Shown in pieces: positions 52,798 to 61,892 of a stretch of DNA of 64,000 nt. A model generated the notes under the pieces. That model searched no databases. It was not told the DNA's origin and was given only the letters and a program-made list of their open reading frames with translations. Every line of letters begins with the position of its first letter. Positions within the stretch are counted from its first letter, which is position 1. The position numbers and the translations under genes were made by a program. Origin of the DNA: JAFTYO01 sp045613125 (GTDB taxonomy: Bacteria; Pseudomonadota; Alphaproteobacteria; RF32; CAG-239); the NCBI GenBank assembly GCA_045613125.1, contig JAZLAM010000016.1, forward strand, positions 1 through 64,000. Reading direction: 5' to 3'.

Positions 52798-54882
52798 ATG
52801 AGAAAACTTTTTTTTGCAATTTGTTTCATTGTTTCGATGATTTTTTCATTTTCAACTTTTTCTGCTGTTTCAACAATAACAGAAGTTGAAGTACAGCAAG
52901 AAAGTTCTAAAAAATTAGATCCTTTTCAACCTGTGGAGGGTATGCCTAATCCTAATAATTTAGAAGAGGTTATCAGTTTTTTCAAAAAACGTTTCCAAAC
53001 AGTAAATGTATCAACTGCTGAAGAAATAGGTGATTTAAATAAAACTAATTCTATGAACATTCAACATTCTAAAGAATATATCGAAAATTTGCAAAAAGAA
53101 AACAGATCAACTTTTGAAAAAATTTATGATGAAGCCATGAAACGTATTTCCGGAGAAGACGATTCTTCCCAAACACAATCTCAAACAGTTTTTTATACTC
53201 AAAATCAAGATCGACTTATCGAAGAAACAATTCTACAACCTGATATTGATGTTGTGAATGTTATATTGCCAAATGGTAGTAAAATTCTTGCTCCGGCTAA
53301 AGAACATATTCCTTATTTGTTAACATCAATAAACATTTTACCTACCGGTCTTATTCAAATAAATGAAGAAATAACCGTTGTAGCTAACAATCAAAAACTT
53401 AAAAACGGTGTTATAAAAATATTACCTAAATTCTCCAGATCTCGTGCAGGTGTTAAGAAAAAACTTGATATAGATTTATTAAGCGTTTCTATAAATGGGG
53501 AGGAAATTCCTTATATTTTAGAAGAAATTGGTGATAAAATATATATAAAACCGCAGCAAAAATATACATTAGCCCCTGGTGTTTATAATTATAAATTCAG
53601 TTACTTATTGGATCGTAAACTTTGGTACTATGACGACTTTACAGAATTTTATTGGGATGTGAGCGGAAGCTACTTCAATTTAGTGATAGGATCTGCAAAT
53701 GCTATTGTATCTATAGCAGACGGAAAAAACTTTTTATCGCAAAACGTAATGACTGGTTTCCCATCACAACTTTCTCCTAACAGAACTGTTGTTGCTAAAT
53801 TAGATACAAACGCTTTAGGTTTTGCATCTATTACTCCGCTTTGGCCAGGCGAAGGTATGCATATTTTGGTTTCTCTTGATAAAGATGTGTTTTTATCACC
53901 TGACATAAATCGTAATTTTATATGGTTTATAACCGATTATGGTGATATTTTCTTTGCTGTTTTAGGACTGCTTGCTATTGTGATTTCATATATGATTTCA
54001 TGGAATTATATTAAGAAAAACAAATCAAAACTTTCATCCTCATTCAAAAACACAGCGTCTGCAGCAAGATATTTTGTTTATAGTATTTTTGATAAAAAAT
54101 CTTTTGTTGCACATTTAATGGAATTAAAGAAAAAACAATATATAGATATTCAAAAACAAGATGAAACTGTACTACTTGTAAAAAGAACCGATAATTTATC
54201 AAAATTATCTAAAAAAGAGAAAAAAGCTTTAAACCATTTATTTGCAGGAAAGGATTCGGTTATAAGTGCAACAAGTCCAAATGCTTTAAAATTCACAAGA
54301 GCTTATAGTGAACTTAAAAAATTACATGATTCATCAATCAAAAATTTGAATTTGAAACTCAATTTGGGTTACTTAATGTTTAGCATAGGGATGCTTGTTT
54401 TAGTTGAAATTGCAATATCTATGCTTGGTATCAATCCATGGCAAACAGCTGCAGTTATATTATCGTCTAGTATAACCATTGCTTTTTATACATATATGCT
54501 TAAAAAACGCTTTAATTCAAAAATATTAAACTATATCGTAAAGTGTTTTGGCTCTATCTTTATTCTTTTTGCAATTTTATTTATGAGTATTTATATTCAT
54601 TTAATAAGCTCTATAATTATAGCCGTAATTATTTATTCTATTTTTGAATATTCTGCAATTTTCAGTAAAAGAGGCGGATTATTAAAAAATAAAATTAAAG
54701 AAATAAATAATCTAAAAACATATTTAGAAAATAATGTATCTATAATATCTATTTCTCAAGATTTTATAAATCAACAAGCTTATATATATGCTTTAGATTT
54801 GGAAAAATTCTATGCAAAGAATGATTTTAACAAAAAAGTATATATATTGGACGATGTTAAAAAAATTGAAGCTTTGTTATAA
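52798..54882 (+). CDS. DUF2207-like exported/membrane protein
   Basis: This 694-residue protein has a signal peptide (MRKLFFAICFIVSMIFSFST), an extracytoplasmic beta-rich domain (about 125-375; GLIQINEEITVVANNQ, then DDFTEFYWDVSGSYF), a membrane helix near 385, a cytoplasmic segment, then two to four further helices (about 520-610) and a C-terminal helical domain. The layout and the FYWDVSG motif fit DUF2207 predicted membrane proteins of unknown function. The frame opens at 52588, inside the divergent glmU, but ATG 52798 begins the signal peptide. Confidence 0.7.
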   Translation: MRKLFFAICFIVSMIFSFSTFSAVSTITEVEVQQESSKKLDPFQPVEGMPNPNNLEEVISFFKKRFQTVNVSTAEEIGDLNKTNSMNIQHSKEYIENLQKENRSTFEKIYDEAMKRISGEDDSSQTQSQTVFYTQNQDRLIEETILQPDIDVVNVILPNGSKILAPAKEHIPYLLTSINILPTGLIQINEEITVVANNQKLKNGVIKILPKFSRSRAGVKKKLDIDLLSVSINGEEIPYILEEIGDKIYIKPQQKYTLAPGVYNYKFSYLLDRKLWYYDDFTEFYWDVSGSYFNLVIGSANAIVSIADGKNFLSQNVMTGFPSQLSPNRTVVAKLDTNALGFASITPLWPGEGMHILVSLDKDVFLSPDINRNFIWFITDYGDIFFAVLGLLAIVISYMISWNYIKKNKSKLSSSFKNTASAARYFVYSIFDKKSFVAHLMELKKKQYIDIQKQDETVLLVKRTDNLSKLSKKEKKALNHLFAGKDSVISATSPNALKFTRAYSELKKLHDSSIKNLNLKLNLGYLMFSIGMLVLVEIAISMLGINPWQTAAVILSSSITIAFYTYMLKKRFNSKILNYIVKCFGSIFILFAILFMSIYIHLISSIIIAVIIYSIFEYSAIFSKRGGLLKNKIKEINNLKTYLENNVSIISISQDFINQQAYIYALDLEKFYAKNDFNKKVYILDDVKKIEALL

Positions 54883-54891
54883 AAAACTAAA

Positions 54892-54965
54892 GCGGGTATA
54901 ATTCAATGGTAGAATGAGAGCTTCCCAAGCTTTTAATGCGGGTTCGATTCCCGTTACCCGCTCCA
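54892..54965 (+). tRNA. tRNA-Gly (anticodon CCC)
   Basis: A complete cloverleaf is present: acceptor GCGGGTA / TACCCGC, D-arm ATTCAATGGTAGAAT, anticodon loop TTCCCAA (CCC, reading GGG), T-arm GCGGGTTCGATTCCCGT, encoded CCA. It starts 9 nt after the DUF2207-like gene and is followed by a decayed cutA remnant. Confidence 0.95.
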
Positions 54966-54974
54966 TTATAACAC

Positions 54975-55139
54975 AAATCTAAATACAGAGGAAAGCTTAA
55001 TGAAATATGCCAAGAAGTTGAAATTAAAGCTGAAGTAATAATAAAATTTGTTAATTTGAGTAAAACTATAAACGCCATAAAAAAATTCATCCATATGAAA
55101 CACCTGTGATTAATATTATTCCTTTGTTAAATGAAGAAT
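54975..55139 (+). pseudogene. Decayed remnant of cutA (divalent-cation tolerance family)
   Basis: Downstream of tRNA-Gly an open but startless frame reads YRGKLNEICQEVEIKAEVIIK...AIKKFI. After a one-base slip in the A7 tract near 55079-55085 it continues as HPYETPVINIIPLLNEE then stop. HPYExPxI preceded by an IK-T-like strand is the CutA C-terminal signature. Only about the last 55 residues remain, with no N-terminal half. A functional gene is excluded unless the tail was reassembled elsewhere. Confidence 0.55.
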
Positions 55140-55196
55140 AAAGTGTCTTGCAAAAAAAATAATTATGTCTTATTTAAAATTTCAAAGGAGTTTTAA

Positions 55197-56135
55197 ATGT
55201 CAGAATATTCTTCAAAACTTATTATTATAGGTTCAGGACCTGCCGGATATACGGCTGCAATATATGCAGCTCGGGCCGGACTAAATCCGATATTGGTTGC
55301 CGGAAATCAAATCGGTGGACAACTTACAATGACTTCTGTTATAGAAAATTTTCCCGGTTTTGCTAAACCTATAACCGGAAACGAACTGATGGAAAACATG
55401 CGCCAACAATCATTAAACACTGGAGTTACCATCATTGAAGATAAAATAACTGAAGTAGATTTTGTTAATAGACCTTTCATTTTAAGTTCTGAAAAAGGTA
55501 ACTTTTTTACAGCCCAATCCATCATTATTGCGACAGGCTCATCTGCTAAATGGCTTGAATTAGAATCTGAAAAAAAATATATCGGTTTTGGAGTATCTGC
55601 TTGCGCAACTTGTGATGCTTTTTTCTATAAAAATAAAACTGTGGCCGTTGTTGGTGGTGGAAATTCTGCTGCTGAAGAAGCTCTATATTTAACAAATTTT
55701 GCTTCAAAAGTAATTTTAATTCACCGACGTGATACTTTGCGCGCTGATAGTATTATGCAAAAACGTTTGCAAGAAAATCATAAAATAAACATTTTATGGA
55801 ACAGTGTTATAAAAGAAATTAAGGGGGATGAAAATCCTAAATCTGTTAATATGATAACCGTTAAAAATGTAAAAACAGATGAAGAACAACATATCAATAT
55901 TGATGGTGTTTTTATAGCAATCGGACATAAACCTAACACAGATATATTTAAAGAATATCTTAATCTTGATGAAACCGGATATATAAAAACCAATCCCGAT
56001 AGCACACAAACAAATATTGCTGGAGTTTTTGCTGCCGGAGATGTAAAAGACCATCGTTTCAGACAAGCAATTACAGCAGCAGGAAGCGGTGCAATGGCTG
56101 CTATGGAAGCAACTAAATATCTTTCAGAAATATAA
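55197..56135 (+). CDS. trxB: Thioredoxin reductase
   Basis: This FAD enzyme transfers electrons from NADPH to thioredoxin. The 312-residue protein has an FAD site GSGPAGYTAAIYAARAGL, redox-active CATC (136-139), an NADPH site GGGNSAAEEALYL and HRRD, and C-terminal GVFAAGDVKD. AAAGGAG precedes the start. It is separated by a new promoter from the NAD salvage genes. Confidence 0.95.
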   Translation: MSEYSSKLIIIGSGPAGYTAAIYAARAGLNPILVAGNQIGGQLTMTSVIENFPGFAKPITGNELMENMRQQSLNTGVTIIEDKITEVDFVNRPFILSSEKGNFFTAQSIIIATGSSAKWLELESEKKYIGFGVSACATCDAFFYKNKTVAVVGGGNSAAEEALYLTNFASKVILIHRRDTLRADSIMQKRLQENHKINILWNSVIKEIKGDENPKSVNMITVKNVKTDEEQHINIDGVFIAIGHKPNTDIFKEYLNLDETGYIKTNPDSTQTNIAGVFAAGDVKDHRFRQAITAAGSGAMAAMEATKYLSEI

Positions 56136-56138
56136 AAC

Positions 56139-56166
56139 TTGACAATTTAAAACTTTGTATTATATT
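56139..56166 (+). promoter_or_regulatory. Promoter of the NAD salvage operon
   Basis: TTGACA (56139-56144), a 16-bp spacer and TATATT (56161-56166) direct transcription into the structured leader just downstream. Confidence 0.6.
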
Positions 56167-56173
56167 AAAGATA

Positions 56174-56289
56174 TTCTTGTCGCTTTTAGGGCTTATAAGC
56201 GAAGAACTTATATAAACCGAGCCGAGGTTGATTTTGTTGCAAATGTTTTTATGTTGCAATTGATGTCGGCTCCTATAAAGGAGTTTTTT
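56174..56289 (+). promoter_or_regulatory. Structured leader A of the NAD salvage operon
   Basis: A hairpin (TTCT 56174-56177 / AGAA, 2-nt bulge, TCGCTT 56180-56185 / AAGCGA 56197-56202) carries the 11-nt loop TTAGGGCTTAT. The loop can pair with ATAAACC (56212-56218, one mismatch). A second helix GAGCCGA / TCGGCTC (about 56219-56271) follows. Then CTCC can pair with the GGAG ribosome binding site just before the ATG; the CTC is shared with the second helix, so the two pairings compete. The loop motif recurs in leader B. Confidence 0.65.
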
Positions 56290-56290
56290 T

Positions 56291-56833
56291 ATGACAGAAT
56301 ATAAATATAAACATGGTCTTAGCATTATGCGTGCACAACCTTTCCATATCGGACACGCAAAAATAATTGATAAGATGCTTCAATGTTGTGAAAAAGTTAC
56401 CATTATTCTAGGGTCAATCCAAGAACACGGAACATCAAGAAATCCGTTAAATTATACAACCAGAAAAAAAATGATACAAAATATTTATCGCTCAACTCCT
56501 GATTATGAGCGCTTAAAGATTATTGGTCTTTTTGATATTAATAATCCGGCAGAATGGGGAGATTATGTATTCGATTTTATATCTGAAACTTTGCCTGATT
56601 TACCGACACCTGACGTATATTTTGCCGGAAGCACTTATGATGCACATTGGTTTAAGGAACGCTTTAAAACAATTGAGCTTGTTGACAGAACAGATCCGGA
56701 TTTTCCGTTTGTTACGGGAACTATGGTTAGAGATATGATAAAATTTGGTGACAATCGTTGGAAAAATTTTATACATCCTCAAAACTATCAAATTATTGAA
56801 GATAATTTTAATCGTAAAAAAGCAATTATATAA
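56291..56833 (+). CDS. nadM: Nicotinamide-nucleotide adenylyltransferase (NadM-like)
   Basis: This converts NMN and ATP to NAD. The 180-residue protein has the nucleotidylyltransferase motif MRAQPFHIGHAKIIDKML (xHxGH), SIQEHGTSRNPLNYTTRKKMI, and a C-terminal TGTMVRDMI (the ISSTxxR-like site). Length and the RAQPFHIGH form match archaeal-type NadM and the NadR adenylyltransferase domain rather than NadD. GGAG lies 8 nt upstream and is maskable by the leader. It is first in the salvage cluster. Confidence 0.82.
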   Translation: MTEYKYKHGLSIMRAQPFHIGHAKIIDKMLQCCEKVTIILGSIQEHGTSRNPLNYTTRKKMIQNIYRSTPDYERLKIIGLFDINNPAEWGDYVFDFISETLPDLPTPDVYFAGSTYDAHWFKERFKTIELVDRTDPDFPFVTGTMVRDMIKFGDNRWKNFIHPQNYQIIEDNFNRKKAII

Positions 56834-56918
56834 ACCGTTTCGGTTTAAAGCATCTGTGTCTTTTGAAGGGCTTATAAAAGACAGATGCAAAAACAACCCT
56901 AAATAAGCCACGAAAGGG
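56834..56918 (+). promoter_or_regulatory. Structured leader B, upstream of the nicotinamidase gene
   Basis: After a small hairpin (AAACCG/CGGTTT) comes a long hairpin: GCATCT 56850-56855 / AGATGC 56883-56888, 2-nt bulge, GTCTTTT 56858-56864 / AAAAGAC 56876-56882. Its 11-nt loop is GAAGGGCTTAT. GGCTTAT is perfectly complementary to ATAAGCC (56903-56909), giving a pseudoknot. ACCCT (56896-56900) can pair either with the loop AGGG or with the AGGG ribosome binding site (56915-56918). It shares loop, bulge position and length with leader A. Confidence 0.65.
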
Positions 56919-56925
56919 AATTAAT

Positions 56926-57540
56926 ATGAATAAACGTATTTTAATGCGGATAGATTTTCAAAACGATTTTGTTCATCCGCAAGGTGATTTAACTATATCC
57001 GATATTGATCTTATAGAAAGACATCAAAAATTTGCCAATTCTTTACAATCTGATATGATAGATTTAATTATAGATTCTTATGATACACATTTTTCACAAA
57101 CATATAAAAATACCATAGAATCTGAAAAATTTCCACCTCATTGTATTTTTGGTTCTTGGGGATGGCAAAGCGCCGCTCCGCTAAAAAACAACATAGAAAC
57201 CATAAATATTTTTAAATCAACAACCAATATTTGGAATGAGAAAAATACATACCAAATTTTAGCTCAAGATTGGAACAATAAAGATGTATATTTATGTGGT
57301 GTTTTAAGTGAAGTTTGTGTTTATCAAGCTATGAAAGGTCTGTTAAAACAAGGTGCAAATGTTATTATTATTGAAGATTTATGTAAAGGTATAAATGCTC
57401 AAACAAGTGATATTTTAGCTCATCCTGATTTTCAAGTTGTAAAAGAAACAGGACAATTAAAAAGTATTACATCATCACAGTTTTTTCGTTCAAATCTTTT
57501 AAATAAAAAAATTGAGCATAATTTAGTTTACAGACAATAA
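56926..57540 (+). CDS. pncA: Nicotinamidase (isochorismatase-family hydrolase)
   Basis: This deamidates nicotinamide to nicotinate. The 204-residue protein has catalytic Asp10 in RIDFQNDFVHPQGDL, a DTH metal-site segment (SYDTHFSQTY), a lysine in NIFKSTTNIW and the nucleophile Cys in GVLSEVCVYQAMKGLL. Family membership is sure; nicotinamide as substrate follows from the neighbours pncB and nadE. It has its own leader RNA, so it may be regulated separately from nadM within the cluster. Confidence 0.8.
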   Translation: MNKRILMRIDFQNDFVHPQGDLTISDIDLIERHQKFANSLQSDMIDLIIDSYDTHFSQTYKNTIESEKFPPHCIFGSWGWQSAAPLKNNIETINIFKSTTNIWNEKNTYQILAQDWNNKDVYLCGVLSEVCVYQAMKGLLKQGANVIIIEDLCKGINAQTSDILAHPDFQVVKETGQLKSITSSQFFRSNLLNKKIEHNLVYRQ

Positions 57541-57551
57541 GGGGAACACTC

Positions 57552-59015
57552 ATGATAAATAATATTTTACATACAGGAACACCATTTTATTGTGATTTAT
57601 ACCATTTAACAATGGCACAAGCTTGGTTTAAGGATAACAAACACTTAGAAAATAAAACTTCAGAAGCTTTTTTCAGACGCTGTCCTTTTGGTGGAAGCTA
57701 TCTTGTATCTGCCGGTTTGCAAGAATTTGTTGAATGGATAGATAATTGGCATATTTCACAAAAAGATATAGATTACCTTAAAACATTAAAAAATGCTGAC
57801 GGAAAATCCTTGTTTGATGAAAATTTTTTGAATTTTCTTAAAGATCAAAAACTAAATCTGACTATAAACGCTGTAGCCGAAGGAGAAATTGTTTTTCCTA
57901 ATGAACCTGTTTTAAGTGTTAACGGTCCTTGTTGGCAAGTTGATATGGTTGAAGCAGCTTTTTTAAATATATTTAATGCTCAAAGCCTGATAGCAACAAA
58001 AGCATCTCGTATAGTAAATGCAGCCACAGCTGACGGCAAGAAAAGGCCAGTTATGGAATTTGGTTTAAGAAGAGCTCAAGATATGGCATGTTTTTTACCT
58101 ACAAGAGCATCTTATATCGGAGGATGTGTAGGAACATCAAATGTAGCAGCAGCACAATATTACGGAATTGAGGTTAAAGGAACTATGGCTCACTCTTTTA
58201 TAATGAGTTATGAAAATGAACTTGATGCATTTAAGTCTTATCTGATAGCTTCTGAAGGAAATACAACACTGCTTGTTGATACATATGATACAAGAGAAGG
58301 TATTAAAAATGCTATTAAAGCATCTGAAGAAACAGGTATAAAATTACAAGGAATAAGAATAGATTCCGGCGATTTGGCATATTGGAGTAAAGAAGCAAGA
58401 AAACTTCTTGATGCATCAAATATGGAACATACAAAAATTGTAGCATCAAATGATTTAGATGAATATTTAATTGAAAATCTTATCATGGTTCAAAAAGCAC
58501 CTATTGATATTTTTGCTGTCGGCACAAAACTTGTTACAGCTTATGATAATCCGGCTTTAGGAGGTGTATTTAAAACCAAAGAATATAATCATCAACCTAA
58601 AATAAAAATAGCTGAAGGAAAAACAACAATACCGGGATCTACAAATGTGATCCGTATTGTTAAAAACGGTAAATATGAAGGAGATATAATAACAAAGTCT
58701 GCTGACAACTTAATAAGCAACGGAAAACTGAACAGAAATGTACAATCTTTCAAATTAAAATCTTTAACCGGAGAAAACACTGTTTTTAAACAAGGACAAA
58801 CTGCTTACTCGTTGCTAAAACCTATCATGCAAAATGGTCATATAATAAAGCATTATTTAAGCTTAAAACAAATACAAGAAAAAACTCTTCGTCATTTGAA
58901 TAATTTGGATAATTCTTACAAACGTCTTGCCAATCCACACGTATACGGCGTAGGCTTAGAACAAAATTTGTTTAGTTTACAACAGCAACTTATAAAACAA
59001 CATCAAGAGAGGTAG
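57552..59015 (+). CDS. pncB: Nicotinate phosphoribosyltransferase
   Basis: This makes nicotinate mononucleotide from nicotinate and PRPP. The 487-residue protein begins with the type II phosphoribosyltransferase TGTPFYCDLYHLTMAQAWF and has EFGLRRAQD, KGTMAHSFIMSYENEL and the phosphate-loop region IRIDSGDLAYWSKEARKLLD. AAGGGG precedes the start. It is 11 nt after pncA and 2 nt before nadE. Confidence 0.92.
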   Translation: MINNILHTGTPFYCDLYHLTMAQAWFKDNKHLENKTSEAFFRRCPFGGSYLVSAGLQEFVEWIDNWHISQKDIDYLKTLKNADGKSLFDENFLNFLKDQKLNLTINAVAEGEIVFPNEPVLSVNGPCWQVDMVEAAFLNIFNAQSLIATKASRIVNAATADGKKRPVMEFGLRRAQDMACFLPTRASYIGGCVGTSNVAAAQYYGIEVKGTMAHSFIMSYENELDAFKSYLIASEGNTTLLVDTYDTREGIKNAIKASEETGIKLQGIRIDSGDLAYWSKEARKLLDASNMEHTKIVASNDLDEYLIENLIMVQKAPIDIFAVGTKLVTAYDNPALGGVFKTKEYNHQPKIKIAEGKTTIPGSTNVIRIVKNGKYEGDIITKSADNLISNGKLNRNVQSFKLKSLTGENTVFKQGQTAYSLLKPIMQNGHIIKHYLSLKQIQEKTLRHLNNLDNSYKRLANPHVYGVGLEQNLFSLQQQLIKQHQER

Positions 59016-59017
59016 TT

Positions 59018-59791
59018 ATGGAAAAACTTTGGAATGATTTAAAGCAAAAATTTAAGTCTTACTGTGAAAAAAACAACTTTAACAAAGTTATTTTAGGTTT
59101 GTCGGGAGGACTTGATTCTGCTATAGTTGCCGTTCTGGCATCAGATGTTTTAGGTGGTCAAAATGTAACTGCAATTATGATGAGAACAAAATACACATCT
59201 TCTTTAAGTATAAGCATTGCAAGAGAAATTTCTAAACTAAATAATCTTAATTATCATGAATTTGATATTCAAAATTTGATAGATTTTGAAACAGTGTATT
59301 TAAAAGATTTCTTCAAAGAAGAGCCTAAAAATATTGTTCTTGAAAATTTACAAGCAAGAGCAAGAGCAAAAATTTTAATGGCTTGGTCAAATCAGTTTGG
59401 AGGAGTAGTTTTAGCTTGTTCAAATAAATCTGAAATTTTAACGGGATATTGTACACTTTACGGAGATACTTGTGGCGCTTTTATACCTTTAGGTAATATT
59501 TATAAATCGGATATTTTTGAATTGGCAAAATATAGAAATTCTTTAAGTAGAGTATTACCGTCTGAGGTGATTGTAAGAGCTCCGAGTGCTGAACTTGCGC
59601 TAAATCAAAAAGATGAAAACTCATTACCTCCATATAAAGAATTGGATTTAATATTAAAACAATATGTTGATAATAACTTATCTTTTGAAGAAATTATTGC
59701 TCAAGGTCAAAATATTAAAACTTGTCAAAAAGTGATAACATTATATGAAAAAAGTACATTCAAAAGAAAACAATTACCTCCGATATTATAG
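59018..59791 (+). CDS. nadE: NH3-dependent NAD synthetase
   Basis: This converts nicotinate adenine dinucleotide to NAD. The 257-residue protein has the PP-loop LSGGLDSAIVAVLA, SNKSEILTGYCTLYGD and GNIYKSDIFELAKY. There is no N-terminal glutaminase domain, so ammonia is the nitrogen donor. GAGAGG precedes the start. With nadM-type, pncA and pncB it completes nicotinamide-to-NAD salvage, provided the adenylyltransferase also accepts nicotinate mononucleotide. Confidence 0.93.
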   Translation: MEKLWNDLKQKFKSYCEKNNFNKVILGLSGGLDSAIVAVLASDVLGGQNVTAIMMRTKYTSSLSISIAREISKLNNLNYHEFDIQNLIDFETVYLKDFFKEEPKNIVLENLQARARAKILMAWSNQFGGVVLACSNKSEILTGYCTLYGDTCGAFIPLGNIYKSDIFELAKYRNSLSRVLPSEVIVRAPSAELALNQKDENSLPPYKELDLILKQYVDNNLSFEEIIAQGQNIKTCQKVITLYEKSTFKRKQLPPIL

Positions 59792-59795
59792 TATA

Positions 59796-59824
59796 AAAAA
59801 GAGCAGATAATCTGCTCTTTTTTA
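59796..59824. terminator. Bidirectional terminator after nadE
   Basis: AAAGAGCAGA-TAA-TCTGCTCTTT has U-tracts on both strands, between convergent nadE and the LOG-family gene. Confidence 0.85.
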
Positions 59825-60763
59825 TTACCTTACAACTTTTTGTTTTCTTGCTTTTAATCTGGTAAGTTTATCACTTATGGTGGCTGTATCTTTTCCGGCT
59901 TTAGCAAGTCTGTCATACATACGCTCTATTTCTTTTTCCAAATATGCTGTTTCAATTTCTTCATCAAGAGCTTTATTTTCTTCTTCACCACCATTTTTTC
60001 GTATATTTTCTATTTCTTCCAAAATATCTTCAATAAAAATATTACTTATTTGCTTTCTTTTGTAGAAATAAGGAAGTTCATAAACCAGTTGACGAGCATT
60101 AGCATAAGCTTGTTTAGAATTTTCGCATTTATTATATCGTATTTTTAACAATCTGAAAGCTATTTCCAACTCTTGATTATTATCTACAACAATAAAAGGA
60201 ACAGGCTCGGCAAAACCTTTTGCACTAATTGATTTTAAAAATTCTAAAAGATGATGAAAAAAACCATTTACATTATAAATAATAAAAGGTTTTATAGCAA
60301 GTAAACCATCTTGCATAGCAACACAATCATAAGCAAGCTCATCAAGAGTACCTACACCTCCAGGCGCAAAAACAACAAAATCTGCAGCAAGAAGTTTTTG
60401 TTTTCTTTCTTCTAGTGTTTTTGCAACAATAACATCTGTTTGTTTTATTAATTCATCATCTGACGGATATAAACGATAGTATTCTTCTGTTGTCACACCT
60501 TGTATCGGAAAATTTGTATCTGAGCAGTTTTTTTCTTTCCATTTATCTAAAACACCTCGTGCTACTGCACCCATAATTCCTTTGTTAGAAAGACCAAAAT
60601 CAAGCTTAAAATCCATCTTTATAATTTGACAACCTAAATTATAAGCTTCTTGTTCATAAATTTCATCATTTCCGGGTCTTGACCCTCCGGCTACAAAAAC
60701 TCTTATTCCTTCTTTTTGATTCTGTTCAATAAAAGTTTTAATGTTCGTGCATGTATCAACCAT
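59825..60763 (-). CDS. LOG-family protein (Rossmann nucleoside-binding)
   Basis: This 312-residue protein has the LOG pattern: VFVAGGSRPGNDE, LSNKGIMGAVARGVLD and FAPGGVGTLDELAYD (PGGxGTxxE). LOG enzymes hydrolyse nucleoside 5'-monophosphates with release of the base; older annotation called them lysine decarboxylases. It is longer than typical LOG (about 190-220 residues), with a C-terminal helical, charged extension (about 225-312). Its start overlaps the tgt stop by 1 nt, so they are coupled. Confidence 0.8.
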   Translation of the reverse strand: MVDTCTNIKTFIEQNQKEGIRVFVAGGSRPGNDEIYEQEAYNLGCQIIKMDFKLDFGLSNKGIMGAVARGVLDKWKEKNCSDTNFPIQGVTTEEYYRLYPSDDELIKQTDVIVAKTLEERKQKLLAADFVVFAPGGVGTLDELAYDCVAMQDGLLAIKPFIIYNVNGFFHHLLEFLKSISAKGFAEPVPFIVVDNNQELEIAFRLLKIRYNKCENSKQAYANARQLVYELPYFYKRKQISNIFIEDILEEIENIRKNGGEEENKALDEEIETAYLEKEIERMYDRLAKAGKDTATISDKLTRLKARKQKVVR

Positions 60764-61890
60764 TATTTTAACTCCTCTATATCACCTTTTGCCTGATTTT
60801 TATAAAAATCTTCCACGAAAGTATCTAAAGTATCATCAGATATAGCTTCTCTTAAACCTTTCATTAATCGTTCATAATAAGCAATATTATGCCATGTCAG
60901 AAGCATAACAGCTAAAACCTCATTACATTTTTGTAAATGATGTATGTAAGCTCTGGTATAGTTTTTACACAAAGGACAATCACATCCTTCTTCAACAGGT
61001 CTGTAATCTTCTCTATGACGAGCGTTTCTTATGTTTATTGCTCCATATTTTGTAAATGCTTGAGCTGTTCTACCTGAACGTGTAGGCATAACACAATCGA
61101 ACATATCAACACCTCTTAAAACAGCTCCTACAATATCATCAGGGCGCCCTACTCCCATTAAATAACGAGGTTTATCAGGCGGTAACATATCTGGAGCATA
61201 ATCAAGAACCTCAAACATTTTTTCTTGCCCCTCACCTACAGCTAAACCACCGATAGCATATCCGTCAAAACCAATTTCTTTTAGTTTATCGGCTGAATAT
61301 TGTCTTAAATCTTTATAGTCTCCACCTTGTTGAATACCAAAAATTCCATAACCCTCCCTATCTGTAAAAGCATCTTTACTACGTTTTGCCCAACGCATAG
61401 ACATTTCAACAGATTTTTTTACAGTTTCATATTTTGCCGGAAGTTTAACACATTCGTCAAAACACATTGTTATATTTGAATCTAATTTATGCTGAATTTT
61501 AATAGATTCTTCCGGACTTAAGAAAAATTTTTTACCATCTACATGAGATTTAAATGTTACACCTTCTTCATTTAGTTTTCTTAAACTATCTAAACTCATA
61601 ACTTGAAAACCTCCAGAATCTGTTAATATAGGCTTATCCCAATTCATAAATTTATGAAGACCTCCCAGCTTTTCAACTAAATCTGCTCCTGGACGTAACA
61701 TCAAATGATAAGTATTACCAAGCAAAATCTCAGCTCCTGTTGCAGCGACAGATTCTGGCATCATAGCTTTAACGGTTGCACACGTTCCGACCGGCATAAA
61801 AGCTGGTGTATTAACAACTCCATGTTTTGTATAGAGTTTACCTAAACGAGCTTTTCCAATAGTTTTCAACACTTCATATTTTAATGCCAT
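60763..61890 (-). CDS. tgt: tRNA-guanine transglycosylase
   Basis: Tgt exchanges G34 for a queuosine precursor in GUN-anticodon tRNAs. The 375-residue TIM-barrel protein has catalytic ILTDSGGFQVMSL and DMFDCVMPTRSGR. The zinc site is CDCPLCKNYTRAYIHHL. Size is standard. GAGAGG precedes the start, inside the end of the upstream gene unit. Confidence 0.96.
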   Translation of the reverse strand: MALKYEVLKTIGKARLGKLYTKHGVVNTPAFMPVGTCATVKAMMPESVAATGAEILLGNTYHLMLRPGADLVEKLGGLHKFMNWDKPILTDSGGFQVMSLDSLRKLNEEGVTFKSHVDGKKFFLSPEESIKIQHKLDSNITMCFDECVKLPAKYETVKKSVEMSMRWAKRSKDAFTDREGYGIFGIQQGGDYKDLRQYSADKLKEIGFDGYAIGGLAVGEGQEKMFEVLDYAPDMLPPDKPRYLMGVGRPDDIVGAVLRGVDMFDCVMPTRSGRTAQAFTKYGAINIRNARHREDYRPVEEGCDCPLCKNYTRAYIHHLQKCNEVLAVMLLTWHNIAYYERLMKGLREAISDDTLDTFVEDFYKNQAKGDIEELK

Positions 61891-61892
61891 TT

